Numbered from the stretch's first letter, positions 1 to 12,842 are shown. The stretch: 64,000 bases of DNA from Allium sativum (GCA_030737875.1 CM060915.1:631038786-631102785); one strand, 5' to 3'. Made by a program: numbers and translations. Notes: generated from the sequence alone by a model not told the origin.

Positions 1-1140
1 GCGTCGGTTTAAAAGTGCAGAGGAGAAAGCAGAGTAAGTAGATGCTGGTATATAAATAAGACCGACAAACATCAAGGGGTCTTTTTAATTTTATGTGTTA
101 AAACTGTTTTCAATTTATATATCAAAACATAATTTAAATTTTATATGTCAAAGCTGTTTTAAATTTTATGTATCACAAAATTATTTTGATCATATATGTT
201 AAAATCAATCACTCTTCTACCTTTTAGTTCATTTTAACGTGCACATTGAAAAGAATAAAATATGATACTTATTTTAAATCAAAGACTGCCTTAAGGTTAA
301 CTTGAATGTTGAAACAATTTTCTAACTCAACATCCAAATATTTTGAAATAAGTAGATTTCAAATGAAATTTTAAAAATAATGTATACCAAAATGAATTTC
401 AAGAACATATACAATTTTCTTTATTTAATGGTCGATACGCAACAACAAAAAGCATTCCTTTTTTATTTTAGTTCTAAAATTATGAATGAAGTCAATTTGC
501 AAACCATAATTTTAAAGGTTTTTATATTCAAATATTCAAGTCATCTTCTTCTTCGTTGGCCCTCAAAAATGGTTTCAAGCTCTCAAGGAAGGTTGGTGAC
601 GTTGAGCCCTAGATCATGATTTATTATAAGAGATGAAGAAGAGAGAAGCCTATTTTTGGTGTGGATGAATTTTTGTTTACATATATTGGAGAGTGGCATA
701 ACTAGCTTATATCAGCTAATTGAAATTGGCTTGGATTAGTGGCTTGGCAAGATGGGTGAACTTGATAGTTCCACTTGTCATCATTCCAATACAGTATGTG
801 AATCACTATCTTGACCATGTTATTAGTAACTTGTATATATTTGTTTTCCACTGTTATGAGCGTACTATGAAGGTTGTTGTGAGGATTACATGTATTCAGA
901 TATTATTCGATTTCATGTACATGACTCTGTGATTTTAATGGTATGTTAGTTGCTTTGTGTTTTTTCATCTCTCGCTATATTACTATCTATATTTCTTATT
1001 ATATATCATCCATACGTTGTGAGATATACGACAGGTCTGGTTTTGGTTATCATTCTTGATGACTGGCCCATATCAGCTTGGCATGCTACATCACGCTATT
1101 TTACCTATTTACATATAAGTGGCATGGGGTAGTCGTCACA
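1..1140 (+). mobile_element. Element A, 5' LTR (left end outside window)
   Basis: AT-rich sequence with no credible gene. It is read as the 3' part of the 5' LTR of the outermost element because it ends in GTCACA directly before a degenerate primer-binding site and a gag gene. The start (expected TGTAATGACCC, as at 49564) is not in the window. Only 167 bp of the sister LTR are visible, and they are the opposite end, so the two copies cannot be compared here. Short ORFs at 380, 720 and 950 have no recognisable domain. Confidence 0.6.
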
Positions 1141-1142
1141 TT

Positions 1143-1154
1143 TGGTATTAGAAC
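1143..1154 (+). promoter_or_regulatory. Element A primer-binding site (degenerate)
   Basis: TGGTATTAGAAC matches the plant initiator-tRNA-Met primer-binding site TGGTATCAGAGC with two mismatches and lies 2 nt after the LTR end. The 1155-1310 stretch that follows is an untranslated leader in which I see nothing else. Confidence 0.65.
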
Positions 1155-1310
1155 TTTGACTATACGATTTAATTAAAGAATTAGGACGTATACGCGTAAG
1201 AGAGACACATTTGTAGATTGATGAACCTATACTATATGTAGTAGTCCGCACTTAAGCACCATTGCTGCATTTCTCGAGTTTGGACTGACTATTCTTGTTA
1301 CAGATTGAAG

Positions 1311-1784
1311 ATGAGTCGAGCTGCCAGAGAAGTAGCTAGGAATGATTTTGCATCGGGAGTACTTGGTAAAGGTGGATCAAGGATGAGAACTCCCAACTAT
1401 CAAGCTATGTTCGATGCCATGATGGCATCGGTCGCGGGAAGTGCTCGAGCTACCCATGGAGTAGCTGTAGGTGGGGGTAGAGCTCCTGTGTCGGTACCAC
1501 GAATGGATTTTGTTAAACTATTTAAGGATTTCTCTACTTTGGGAGCCAAGTCATTCAATGGGTCTAAGTCTGATATCAAGACCCAAGAGTGGTTGGATAC
1601 CTATGCTTGTATTTTCGGAGATTTTGATATTGATGATGCTATGAAGAGGAAGCTCGCTTCTCAACAGCTTCATGGTAGAGCTATGAGTTAGGGGAACACT
1701 ATTATTCTTATCACCACAGAGGATCAAATCACTTGGAAGGACTTTACAACTAAGTTTGAGAACAAGTTTATTCCTACGGTCTAG
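1311..1784 (+). pseudogene. gag: Element A gag, N-terminal part, split by element B
   Basis: This is the N-terminal half of a Ty3/gypsy Gag capsid polyprotein, which would form the cytoplasmic virus-like particle. The ATG at 1311 opens a frame that runs to a TAG at 1689. The same frame continues past it with Gag-like sequence (TWKDFTTKFENKFIPTV) to another stop at 1782. The retrotransposon Gag pattern is visible as FNGSKSD then QEWLDTYACIF at roughly residues 80-105. Translation stops at the insertion point of element B, and the Gag sequence resumes at 45551 with SILFKKFAELK. Two in-frame stops upstream of the cut mean the gene is decayed independently of the insertion. Clade assignment below Ty3/gypsy is not safe from this fragment alone; the downstream chromodomain points to a chromovirus. 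Confidence 0.85.
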
Positions 1785-1789
1785 AAATC
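1785..1789 (+). repeat. Left target-site duplication of element B (AAATC)
   Basis: AAATC lies immediately before the LTR start TGTAACGACC and is repeated at 45546-45550 immediately after the LTR end CGTTACA. This exact 5-bp duplication is the signature of one integration event into A's gag. Confidence 0.95.
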
Positions 1790-2852
1790 TGTAACGACCC
1801 GTATTTTTACGGTATATAAATAATTTATTTAATTATTTAAATAATGGTTTGGTTATTTAAAACGACAAGAATTAAATAATATTGAATATTTAATTAAAAT
1901 AAATAATATAATAATATATTAAATTTCTGAAATAATCAGAAATAATGGAATTCACAAAATGGTGTGAACTGGATCATCTATGATATTTAATTCAGTTTAG
2001 GATTGAATTAGATTAACGAATATATTATTTAAACGAAGTTTGAACGTAGAATTATAATATAATTAAAATTGAGCTTGAAATGGCGCGGTAGTTCGCTATT
2101 TGGCGATTCGAACTTCAACTAAATATACATGATTCGTTTTAAATCGGATTTCTGTGAAACAAGAAACGTTCGGAGCTGGTGAAATATATTTTTATACTGG
2201 AAGAGAAAAATCGGGATTTTATTGTATAGATTTTGAGTTATGTCCAAAACAAAATTTAGAAAAGTCGCTATGAAATTCCTTTATAATTTATATCGATTTA
2301 TTTATATTTTAAAATGGATTTTTAAATATAAATCGAATTTCGATGTAACACTGGATTTGAAATATCGAGTTATAAATCCAATTGGAGCTGTATGGTATTC
2401 CACTGTGAATATATACGATAATATTTATTTTTAAATATTAAATTTAATTATTTTTAAATATATTTATATATTTAAAAGGGTTATTTTGAGCTTTAAAAAT
2501 AGCCAGTTGTGCAAACGACCATAGAATTCGACGAAACTAATTTTGTTAGATCCGCAATATTTAATTATTGCTAGATTTCAATTTCCGTGATTTTTAGAGA
2601 CAGTATGTGACCGCACGGGATTTTAATATGAAAAACAGTTAGTTGACAGTTAAAAATACGCTGTGTGAGCAAATGAAGTCGGAATGCGACGAAACCAGTT
2701 TCGTTGGGTCCGCAATGTCGAACTGTAGCTGCATGTCTAGTTTCGTGATTTTTGGGTATCGTATGTGATCACATGAATTTTAGAGGATGAATACAAACAG
2801 TGATTGCTTAGAATAAAATAAAATAATCGAATAAAAAAATATAAAACCTATC

Positions 2853-2883
2853 TATAAATATCCCAAACCATCTCTAACCCTAA
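2853..2883 (+). promoter_or_regulatory. Element B predicted Pol II core promoter (TATA plus telobox)
   Basis: TATAAATA at 2853-2860 is followed by the telobox AACCCTAA at 2876-2883, an arrangement common at plant transcription starts. Repeated in the 3' LTR at 10505-10535. If used, U3 is about 1.1 kb and R plus U5 about 5 kb. Confidence 0.55.
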
Positions 2884-4984
2884 TTCTATTCAGTCATCGG
2901 TCAAGCAAAAATTACGCCGCCGTTTTTTTTCTTCGAAAACAAATTGTGGCTTTTGAAAAATTAGATAAATTCGTAGTAAAATCATAAAATCACAAGAGTG
3001 ATATTTTCGGATTCATGAGTGCTTCCTCTTCTCAATAGTATAAGAATTTCGGGGACCGACGATAGTTTTGGGGCATCGGTTTCATGAACCGTGGAACCAA
3101 TGTTCATGTTTTGGTGAGATTTAGGCTTTGATTCAGGAAAACGAGTTCGTTTTTGGGTTCGTGAGGCGAAATAACATCTACGTTGTGTTTCTGGGTTATT
3201 GCGGATGTTTTATTTTGTTGATGGTCACCTGTAGCTTGCCGCGATTGTGAAGAAGACGCGATTGTCTAAAATGGTGCAAGTTGTAAGTTAAGGGGATGGA
3301 ATGGTAGAGGATTTGAAGGAGAAAATGATGGTATATTTTGTTTGAATTAAAAGGGAGTATTGAAGAAGAAGGGGGCGTTCGAAGGACTGTTAATGGCGTG
3401 GTAAACAGGAGGAAGTGGCGGCAGGTAGATGACTTGCGAGTTGGATGAAATGGGGTTAGGAAGATGTGGTTTTGCAAGGAGAAGAGAATGGCATTTTCAG
3501 TTTTTGAAATCGTAAAGAGGAGAGGGAGTAGTCGAAGCCTGAAATCTTGAAAATGGCATGAGCAATTACAATAAGTTACGGGATTTATTTCAATGGGGAA
3601 GAAGGAGCTTTTGGGTGAATCGGCTATCAGGGTGTTCTGGGCCAAGGGGAAAAGGTTAAGGCCCATTAAAAATTTAAATCCAATGTTTATTTTATTTAAA
3701 TAGTGTACCAAACTGTAAATAACATAACTTGGTCATACTTGAACGAAATTCAGCGAAACTGGTTACGTTGGGATCGTAGTGATGGACACTACAACATAGA
3801 ACTGACCGGGAGTGAATTAGAGCTCATTTGGATTTATGGTGAAATTAAACGTCTGAATCAAATCAATGACCAATTATCGTTATTTAACGATAATAGTCCA
3901 AGGTGAGTAAATCTCACTAACTCTACTCAATTTATATTTTTATAAAATATTTTTTAGAATTTATAAATGATGGTTGTTTGCTGTGTGTTGGCTGTTTGGT
4001 TGAACTGCTAGTTAATTGGTTAAAAATTTAGATAACGTTATATATATATATATATCGTTAATCGAATATTAATTTTGTTTATCAGAATACTTCACATTCA
4101 TGTTATTTATGTTGATTAACATCTGTGGATGCAGGGAAACAGGTAGGAGGGACCCAACTGGGTTCCTCAACATTTATTTTACTATTTTTTTATATATTGT
4201 GTTATATGATGTGATATGAAATCTGTTGTTGATTTTGTATGTTGGGATGATAACGATCATTGTTATATGGTACGTTAAATACCATAAGGAATACTGGAAT
4301 GTTAAAAAGGAAATTTTCAATGTTATATTGAAAAAGAAATATTTATAAAATCAAAAGATTTTATAAAAAGAAAACTATTTATTTAGAAAATAAATAGATT
4401 AAAAAGGAATATTTAATTGTTAATCAAAAAGATAGGATTGAAGGGAAACATTTGTAAAACATTTACAGATAGAATTGAAAAAGAAATATTTGTAAACTAT
4501 TTACAAATAGAATTGAAAAGGGATATTTATTTGAAAATAAATAGAATAGAAAGAGGAAATATGTGTAAAACAAATAGAAAGGGAATAGTTAGATTATCAA
4601 AGGAATTACTTATAAAATCAATGGATTTTATATAAAAAGAAAATATTTTATAAATAAATAGAATTATCAAAAAGGGATTTATTTGGTAAATAAATAGATT
4701 ATAGAAGGAAATACTTGAAAAGTGAATAGAATAGTATAAAAGAGGATTTTATATTTGAAAGGGTTAGACCCGTGCTTCGCACACGGGTATAACATGATAT
4801 GGATTTAAAGCAAAGATTTTAAATTGAATCTATTCTAACCGATAGATTGAGAAAATAAACTTATAAATAATATTTTATAAATTAAATGAAATGTTTATCA
4901 TTGGATAAATAGGATATATAAGTCAGGACTTATATAGAGAAGTAAAAGTCGATTTCAACATCGATATTTGAAACTGGATATGGA

Positions 4985-5775
4985 CGAAAAGTTAATCGAC
5001 TAGAGTTAATCGAATTAGAGTAATTGATTAGAGTTAGTTAGATAGAGTTAACCAGTTAGAGTTAATTAGACATAGTTAATCGAATTAGGATTAATTGAAT
5101 ATTAGTTATTCAATTAGAGTTGATCAAATATAGTTTTATTTGAGATAGAGTTAGTCAAACATAGTCATTCAGGATGAGTTGCCATTTCGTACGACTGTTA
5201 GCGTAATTCGCAGGGCTGCAGATAGCCTACGGCGGTCGGATGTTTCTTGAGGGAATCAGGCATAACCATTGTGATCGCTGCGATCTAGAGTCAAGCGAAT
5301 AGAGTTAAATCGAATATTAGCCACTCGAAATAAAGTTAAAACAGACATAGTTATTCGAATATAAGTTAATCAAATATTAGTTATTCGATAGGAGTTAATA
5401 AGTTGAGTTAATCAAGTAAGTTAATCAAGTTGAGTTAATCAAGTTGAGTTAGTCAAGATGAGTTAATCAAACCAAGTTAGTCCAAACGAGTTAATCCAAA
5501 GGAGTTATTCGAAATAGTTTATTCGAATAGAATTAAAGGAGTTATTTGAAATAGTTTATTCGAATAGAATTAAGGGAGTTAATCGAATATAGTTTATTCG
5601 AAAGGAGATTAATCGAATGTAAATCATTCAAAGAGAACTAATCGAATGTAAATCAATCGAAGAGAGATTGTCAAATATAGTTATTCGAAGAAAGAATATT
5701 CGAAGAAAGAGTTATCGAATATGGTTTATTCGAAAAGGAGTTATCGAATAGAGATTTTTCGAAAGAGAATTATAC
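4985..5775 (+). repeat. Degenerate tandem repeat in element B LTR (GTTAATCGA type)
   Basis: Dozens of imperfect 12-20-bp units built on AGTTAATCGAAT, AGTTATTCGAAT and AATAGAGTT. The sister array is at about 42575-43390 in the 3' LTR. The region has no coding potential. Confidence 0.8.
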
Positions 5776-7503
5776 GTTGAATTCGATTATATTGAATTTG
5801 GGAAAGTAATATTTACTTTCCATTTTTATCAAGATTTACGTATTTATTAATAAATTAGTGGTTTAGTTATTTAATTAAATTAGGGAATAAAAGTCATACT
5901 TTGAAGTTAGATATTTCAGAAGTAGGGATTATAACGCTATAGTTATAATAAATATTTTCAAATAAGAAGTGGATTCGTAAATAAAATCCGAGAGTCCTGC
6001 ATGGAAGTTTGTTAAAGATTTGAAAGGTGAATCTTGTCTATTTCGAAGTTAGAAATGTTGTTCAGTTAAGGTATGAGAGATAGTTATACCCCAACTTGAT
6101 TGGCTTCGTTTTTAACTAAGCAATGGTTAAGGTTCGATAGTGAAGTTTGGTTAAGTGAAATAAGTTAATTAGGGTAATGGTTTAAGTGGCATAGCGATGT
6201 TTTATTTAAACATCTGTTTAAAATCCAATGAATGAGTTTTGGAAACGTTTTCCAAATATAATCAGATATATTTTCTAATCATAGAAAATGAAATGTTTAA
6301 TGAAAAGAATACTGGAATGACAATGATACGTGAAAAGAGACGGAAATGTTTTCTAATAATTAATAATGTATATTTTCTAAATTTAGAAAATAAGGAATGT
6401 TGAATATATGGAAACAGGAAATAAACAAATTAATGAATTAAAGAGATAAACGTTAAATGATGATTGTTCGATAGAATTTCTATCTGGAAATAAGATCGTT
6501 GGTTGTACACCTATTTTTCTTTGATAGTTAAATCACCGACTATCGAAGTTTTTGACCATTTTACCGTTGTCAATACGGAGAGACCGGGATCAGATATATT
6601 ATCCGAAAACCACTCTGTATGGACGTTAGCGTTGCGATCAAATATGATATTGAAAATTGAAGACGGAGTTATACAAGGGCTATCCTGTTTACAGAATAGT
6701 GCCTTCGGTTTGTCCAATCCCAGGACAATGTGAATGGACGAATGTCTGACAGAGTATATCTAACGGATCGCGTAGGTTGATCTCTTCAAACGTGCTTACG
6801 TTTGGTGGTGGAGGAATTCGTTTCTCTTAGCTTTATACCCTGGTATTTTTGGGAAATCAATTTGTGATTTGGCGGGTATGACGATGTGACATTCAAAGTA
6901 AATGGTGGTCAGGTGTTCCAAAAGATACGTAATGACCTCAAGCCTCATCAACGGGAAATGACAGAAATCGGGCAGGCAGTATGGCTAAGTGGGTCGCTCC
7001 CATCAGGGTGTATATCATGTATTTATAGAAAATCCATTTCATTCTTTTATCTATTTTCGATGTTGTCCCTTTTCGGGAAACTGTGGGTAGCTCCCAACCA
7101 TTGGTGATATACATTCAATACACTCAAGCGAAATGAGTGGTCGGTCATGTATGGGCCGGGTTGCAAGACGTTCTTGTTGAACCCTTTGTATTAGCCTCTA
7201 GAGATACATTATCGGCAGGGGGTCCCATACCTTGTCATAGTCGGAATCCAATCTCCAATAAGTGCCAGCGATTTTGTTTGTATACTATATATGTGGAACG
7301 TGAGATGCAAGCGTTCTGCTAGATTGTTATTTACTTGTGATTAGACATTATTATAATATCAGAGAAGTATTGATTGCCAAAAGTGTTTTGGTTATCGTAA
7401 GGTAAAAACCATCCGTGTTTATGTGTGGATCGGTCTTATGATTACCTTTTCTTTTGAAAAGTATTTTGAAAGTTAAACAAAAATGATTTGAGTTTACTCA
7501 CAC

Positions 7504-7579
7504 CAGTCCCATGACTGACCCAGAGTTTATTTTGTTTGTTTTCCCTAAACTCTTGGGTGCCCAAATTTGTACAGGCAGT
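7504..7579 (+). promoter_or_regulatory. Conserved three-hairpin module in element B LTR
   Basis: Three successive inverted repeats: CAGTC/GACTG with loop CCAT; GAGTTTA/TAAACTC with a loop of about 18 nt; and TGCC/GGCA with a loop of about 12 nt. The same series occurs in the C, D and solo LTRs, so it is likely a functional RNA or DNA structure about 0.4 kb before the LTR end. Its function is unknown. Confidence 0.6.
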
Positions 7580-7941
7580 CAAGTAGTTTTGGATTTTACA
7601 GATATACTTGGAGGAGCTTGAAGCAGGAGGCTTAAGGATTATATAGCTTTTGTTATTTCCGTTGTGTGTAAGTGTTGTACTCTGATAATGTCATTGTATA
7701 TATATCCTGTTTTATTTCAAAGTTATGTTAAATGTTATATTTCATACGTTCCGCTGTGAGATTCATATTACTCTGATTCTGTTCTGTGGTGATATTCTTC
7801 TTCTTCTATTCTAATTTTCTATCTTCTCTATTCTCACCCTCTAACTTCTTTCTATTAATGATCAGGTATTTCCTAAGTCCGAATAGTCAACATGTTAGTT
7901 TTGTGTTGATTTTCGGAGTCGAAAATCCCAGTTCGTTACAG

Positions 7942-7953
7942 TGGTATCAGAGC
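7942..7953 (+). promoter_or_regulatory. Element B primer-binding site
   Basis: TGGTATCAGAGC is complementary to the 3' end of initiator tRNA-Met, where minus-strand DNA synthesis would be primed. It is a perfect match, 1 nt after the LTR. Confidence 0.95.
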
Positions 7954-8002
7954 TAAAGGTTAAGTGATTACCTTGGCTCTGTGGTCTGACTCAGTAGAGA
8001 TG

Positions 8003-8017
8003 GGGCTAGTAATACCC
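8003..8017 (+). other. Leader hairpin, GGGC/ACCC with TAGTAAT loop (element B)
   Basis: This aligns with GGAT/ATCC hairpins in C (33705-33719) and D (26291-26305). One A-T pair in C and D is a G-C pair here, a compensatory change; the adjacent pair is a C-A mismatch here. Confidence 0.45.
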
Positions 8018-8586
8018 TAGATTGAGTTGAGTGTATATATACGAGTGAATGTATTTGTTATTTGATATAAAAATGGTTTTATATTGTGGAGATTTATTGG
8101 TTGGGTAGTTTGTGAATTCTGGTCGATCAATTTGATCCACTGTATCGATAAGGGTTTCTAAACACTCAAGTACGATAAGCTGACACAGTATGTTTTGAAA
8201 GAGGGTAAATGAAATAATTTTACCCAAAAATATATTTTGATATAAAAGAAAGGTATATCTTGGAATTATTATCATATATTGGATGTGTTGGTTGATTATA
8301 ATTGAAATGGTTATATAAATAACCAATTTGAGTTCGTATAATATAAAAGCAGATTAATTAAATCTGAATTAAATCAGAATTGGAATTAAAATTCTGAAAA
8401 CTAGGGAAAAAGTGATTGTAAGTGGATTTGAGTTAAGTTTAAGAAAATTTTAAAATCTTGGGTGATTTTAAATTGTTTACAAGTATCGTGAATGATATTT
8501 TGAAAAAGATTTCAAAATGAAAGTGTTTAAATATGGTTATATAAGTGATATAGTATTGAACTCACTTCGATAGTTGGGTAATAACT

Positions 8587-8611
8587 CTGATGATACTGGC
8601 CACATCATCAG
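8587..8611 (+). other. Palindromic-loop hairpin, candidate RNA dimerisation site (element B)
   Basis: A perfect 8-bp stem, CTGATGAT with ATCATCAG, closes a 9-nt loop ACTGGCCAC containing the self-complementary hexamer TGGCCA (2 nt + 6 nt + 1 nt). The stem can extend by AAC/GTT beyond a T-T mismatch. Homologous hairpins in C and D keep the stem but carry different loop palindromes. This is the design of retroviral kissing-loop dimer initiation sites. The function is inferred. Confidence 0.6.
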
Positions 8612-9059
8612 TGTTCATTTTCGAGTTGTAAGTGATGGATTACTACCAAAGATTTTGTTTTCGAATATTTTGGGAAAAATAAGTTGTTTTGAATCCCGAA
8701 AGGGAATAATTTATTTTAGAAAAACTAAACTGTTTAAAATTCCCAGGAAGATAGTATGAATTGAAAACAAATTAAAGAAATTTGTGAAAGCAAATATGAA
8801 TTGAATTGAAACCAATTAATTGGAAATTGAATTGGAATATAATATATCAAGTGGAATCAGATTTTTAATTGTGAGATAGGAATCTGAAATGATATTGGAT
8901 TGATGAGTTAAGAGTTGGAATCAAGAATGGAACTTTGGTTTGAAATGGAATTTGGCTTGGATACGTGAATGATTTGGTTTTGAGAATAAAATTGGAATTT
9001 TGTTTGGGAATGCATGTGTATATGCTGACAGGGTAACAGATGGAAAGAATATAATGATA

Positions 9060-9086
9060 TGCCCGGCAAAAAGGTACACGTTTATT
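9060..9086 (+). other. Conserved 27-nt block (element B copy)
   Basis: The block reads TGCCCGGCAAA, two A, then GGTACACGTTTATT. It differs from the C copy (34278-34304) at three positions, in otherwise poorly conserved non-coding DNA, about 355 nt upstream of the 3' LTR. Confidence 0.6.
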
Positions 9087-9428
9087 TTTATGGATTTGGT
9101 GATTTATGGGCCGATCTGGCAAGCCACTTGGCCGTTTGATTTTCTTTTGGATTGGAGAAGGCCTAGAGAGGCGAGTTGGGGTTTGAAATATTGATCGACA
9201 TAAAGGAGGTGCTGGCGAAATTTTTCGAAAAATTCGGGTGACAGAAAATTTTCAGAATTTTTGAAATTTTTTGTTAATCAAAATAAATAAATAATTTAGT
9301 TGAAATTAATATTTTAATTGAAATAAATTAATTCAGTTGAAACTGAAATTAAAGAAGTAAAGAATAATTTTAAACCAGTTAATAGGGTTTGTTTTCTACC
9401 TTAGCAATTTCGAGGACGAAATTATTTT

Positions 9429-9441
9429 AAGGGGGGAAGAA
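9429..9441 (+). promoter_or_regulatory. Element B polypurine tract
   Basis: AAGGGGGGAAGAA abuts the 3' LTR and would prime plus-strand DNA synthesis. It is preceded by TTTCGAGGACGAAA, a motif also found before the purine tracts of C, D, E and F. Confidence 0.92.
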
Positions 9442-11205
9442 TGTAACGACCCGTATTTTTACGGTATATAAATAATTTATTTAATTATTTAAATAATGGT
9501 TTGGTTATTTAAAATGACCATAATTAAATAATATTGAATATTTAATTAAAATAAATAATATAATAATATATTAAATTTCTGAAATAATCAGAAATAGTGG
9601 AATTCACAAAATGGTGTGAATTGGATCATCTGTGATATTAATTCAGTTTAGGATTGAATTAGAATAACGAATATATTATTTAAACAATATTTGAATGTGG
9701 AATTATAATATAATTAAAATCGAGCTTGAAATGGCGCGGCAGTTCGCTATTTGGCGATTCGAACTTCAACTAAATGTACATGATTCGTTTTAAATCGGAT
9801 TTCTGTGAAACAATAAACGTTCGGAGCTGGTGAAGTATATTTTTCTAGTGGAAGAGAAAAATCGGGATTTCATTGTATAGATTTTGAGTTATGTCCAAAA
9901 CAAAATTTAGAAAAGTCGCTATGGAATTCCTTTATAATTTATATCGATTTATTTATATTTTAAAATGGGTTTTAAAATATAAATCGAATATCGATGTAAC
10001 ACTGGATTTGAAATATCGAGTTATAAATCCAATTAGAGCTGTATGGTATTCCACTGTGAATATATACGATAATATTTGTTTTTAAATAATAAATTTAATT
10101 GTTTTTAAATATATTTATATATTTAAAAGGGTTATTTTGAGCTTTAAAAATAGCCAGTTGTGCAAACGATCTTAGAATTCGATGAAACTAATTTTGTTAG
10201 ATCCGCAATATTTAATTATTGCTAGATTTCAATTTCCGTGATTTTTAGAGACAGTATGTGACCGTACGGGATTTTAATGTAAAAAACAGTCAGTATTTTG
10301 ACAGTTAAGAATACGCTGTGTGAGCAAATGAAGTCGGAACGCGACGAAACCAGTTTCTTGGGTTCGCAATGTCGAACTGTAGCTGCATGTCCAGTTACGT
10401 GATTTTTGGGTATCGTATGTGATCACAGGAATTTTAGAGGATGAATACAATAACATTACTTAGAATAAAATAAAATAAGCAAATAAAAAAATATAAAACC
10501 TATCTATAAATATCCCAAACCATCTCTAACCCTAATTCTATTCAGTCATCGGTCAAGCAAAAATTACGCCGCCGGTTTCTTTCTTCTAAAACAAATCGTG
10601 GCTTTTGAAAAATAAGATAAATTCATAGTAAAATCATAAAATCACAAGAGTGATATTTTAGGATTCATGAGTGCTTCCTCTTCTCAATCATATAAGAATT
10701 TCGGGAACCAACGATAGTATTGGGGCATCGGTTTCATGAACCGTGGAACTAGGGTTCATGTTTTGGTGAGATTTAGGCTTTGATTCAGGAAAACGAGTTC
10801 GTTTTTGGGTTCATGAGGCGAAATAACATCTACGTTGTGTTTCTGGGTTATTGTGGATGTTTTTTTTGTTGATGGTCACCTGTAGCTTGCCGCGATTGTG
10901 AAGAAGACGCGATTGTCTAAAATGGTGCGAGTTGTAAGTTAAGGGGATGGAATGGTAGATGATTTGAAAGAGAAAATGATGGTATATTTTGTTTGAATTA
11001 AAAGGGAGTATTGAAGAAGAAGGGGGCGTTCAAAGGACTGTTAATGGCGTGGTAAACAGGAGGAAGTCGCAGCAGGTAGATGACTTGCGAGTTGGATGAA
11101 ATGGGGTTAGGAAGATGGGGATTTGCAAGGAGAAGAGAATGGTATTTTTAGTTTTTGAAATCGTAAAGAGGAGAGGGAGTAGTCGAAGCCTGAAATCTGG
11201 AAAAT
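9442..11205 (+). mobile_element. Element B 3' LTR, first part (1764 bp)
   Basis: Matches 1790-3553 of the 5' LTR, including the TATA box. It is cut by element C; the target duplication AAAAT occupies 11201-11205. Confidence 0.95.
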
Positions 11206-12842
11206 TGTAATAACCTGGAAATCTGAGCCAATTTAAAAATTTTATTTTGGCAATTTTAGCGAATTTTGAATATTTAAAATGAATACTTTTAAATAATAAT
11301 GACGAGAAATTTATTTTGATTAGAATTAGAACGTATATATTTATATAGATCGTCGTTAGAATATAAATACTTTATTTTAATTATAAAAGGAATTGAAAAT
11401 GGCGTGGTAGTTCGAAAATTCGATTTCAAATTTCAAATGAATGTACAGGATTCAAAATAAATCGGATTTCAGCGAAACAAGAAATATTTGAATCTGTTCG
11501 ATCATATCTTTCTAGCGGATCTAAGAAACTGAGATTTTACTTTATTGAGTGAAAGATATGTCCAGTTTAAAATTCAGAAAAGTCCCTGTGGAATTTATAT
11601 ATATTTTTAATATATATAAAGGCCTTTAAAAATAGCCATTTTGCAAACGACCTCTGTTTTCAACGAAACCACTTTTGTTGGAATCGGAATGTCAAATTAT
11701 TGCTAGGTTTCAAAAATTCATAATTTTTGAAATCAATATGTGAGCGTGGCGAAGTAGAACGTGTTTTGTCAGTTTCAGTTGATTTTAATCGACCGGAAAA
11801 TGGCCATTTTTCAAACGGTCTCAGAATTCGATGAAATTAGTTTTGTTAGGACTGTATCGTCAATACGAAGCTAGAAAATATTTTTTGGGAATTTTTAGAG
11901 TCCCTATGTGGCACCGGTAAATTGAAATGTGCATTTGAATTGAATATATAAAGATTTATATTCTAATTTGAACGGAAACTGATCGTGACAAGCGAATTGG
12001 ATTACGAAACATGTCCCATTGTGTTCAGAATAGGGGTAATTAGCTAGGGGCGACACTCGTTGGGTCTGATTTGGAGTTCGAACCGAAATTTCAAAATAAA
12101 GAAATTAAATGAATTAAATATAAATATATAAATATTATAATAGCCCTCTCTCTCATCAAAACCCTAGCCCCTCATAAAATCCTGCAGTCACTCAAAATTG
12201 GACGCGCAGAATCGTCCAGAGCAAATCCCCTCCGATCTCTCTCGATAAGCAATGAAATTGGAAAATACAAAACAGAAATAGGAGAGCACCTCGTGCTCGT
12301 TATTTTCAACGGTGATGATGGTTTCTATTAACGCCAGTCACCGGAATTTGATGCTCAAAGCGGTCGCCGTCAGCCTCGGATTCTTGAGCAGCGGCGGGCT
12401 CGAATGGCGACTGGTGCCGGAGGTGGGGGGTGATGCCAAGGCGCTCGGCGTGGCGTCATGTGATGGAGGTCCGGCGATGCCTGTGGCGCGCAATTCAAGG
12501 CTGACGTCGGTAAAAATTGGGTTGAATTTTGCTCCAGGGGGACCGACGAAAGGCCAAGGGTAATTAACAGTGAAGGTTCGATTAAGTTTAATCCTATTTA
12601 ATTGAGTTAATTACATTCTTAATTATCAAATGTTTGAATTGCTAATTTTTCTTAGGTAATTAGTTAATAAAAAAAACATAGATTTAAAATCAGAGATTAT
12701 TTATAAAAATATATATAATAGTTGTAAAAATCAGTTTTAAATATAATAACATATATAAAATAGACTTTGATTTTGAAAATATAAAATAGACTTTGATTTT
12801 GAAAAAAAAATGCAATGTTTTGAAAAAATAAATATGCTCTGC

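Larger units (their letters stand above)
1790..7940 (+). mobile_element. Element B 5' LTR (6151 bp)
   Basis: The LTR runs TGTAACGACC...CGTTACA and has no long ORF. A TATA box lies about 1.06 kb in (2853), followed by a telobox. A long degenerate array of GTTAATCGA-type repeats occupies 4985-5775, and three conserved hairpins lie 7504-7579. It matches the 3' LTR, which is split as 9442-11205 plus 41159-45545. The two total exactly the same length, with roughly 4-6% mismatch in the stretches I compared. The 64-aa frame at 2240, repeated at 9891, is not considered a gene. Confidence 0.95.
7941..9441 (+). mobile_element. Element B internal region, non-coding (1501 bp)
   Basis: The region between the two LTRs holds a perfect primer-binding site at 7942-7953, a small hairpin at 8003-8017, a palindromic-loop hairpin at 8587-8611, a conserved 27-nt block at 9060-9086 and a purine tract ending at 9441. 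Otherwise it is AT-rich, with no gag, protease, RT or integrase motif in any frame. Patches shared with element C include TTTTCTTTTGGATTG (about 9141) and GGCGAAATTTTTCGAAAA (about 9213). Elements that keep only these patches while lacking coding DNA are expected to depend on helper proteins. Confidence 0.9.

Noticed and set aside
380..1132. Host gene in the first 1.1 kb (three short ORFs)
   Set aside because: No domain, no splice-compatible structure seen. Position before a primer-binding site and gag fits an LTR.
2240..2434. 64-codon ORF in the B LTR, repeated at 9891
   Set aside because: AT-rich U3 sequence upstream of the predicted transcription start. Substitutions between copies are mostly non-synonymous.
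12312..12563. 83-codon ORF in the C 5' LTR, open again (111 codons) at 35643-35978 with a 24-bp in-frame insertion
   Set aside because: Differences between the two copies are mostly amino-acid changing (about 13, against a few silent), which gives no sign of purifying selection. No known domain. Sister LTRs are similar anyway.
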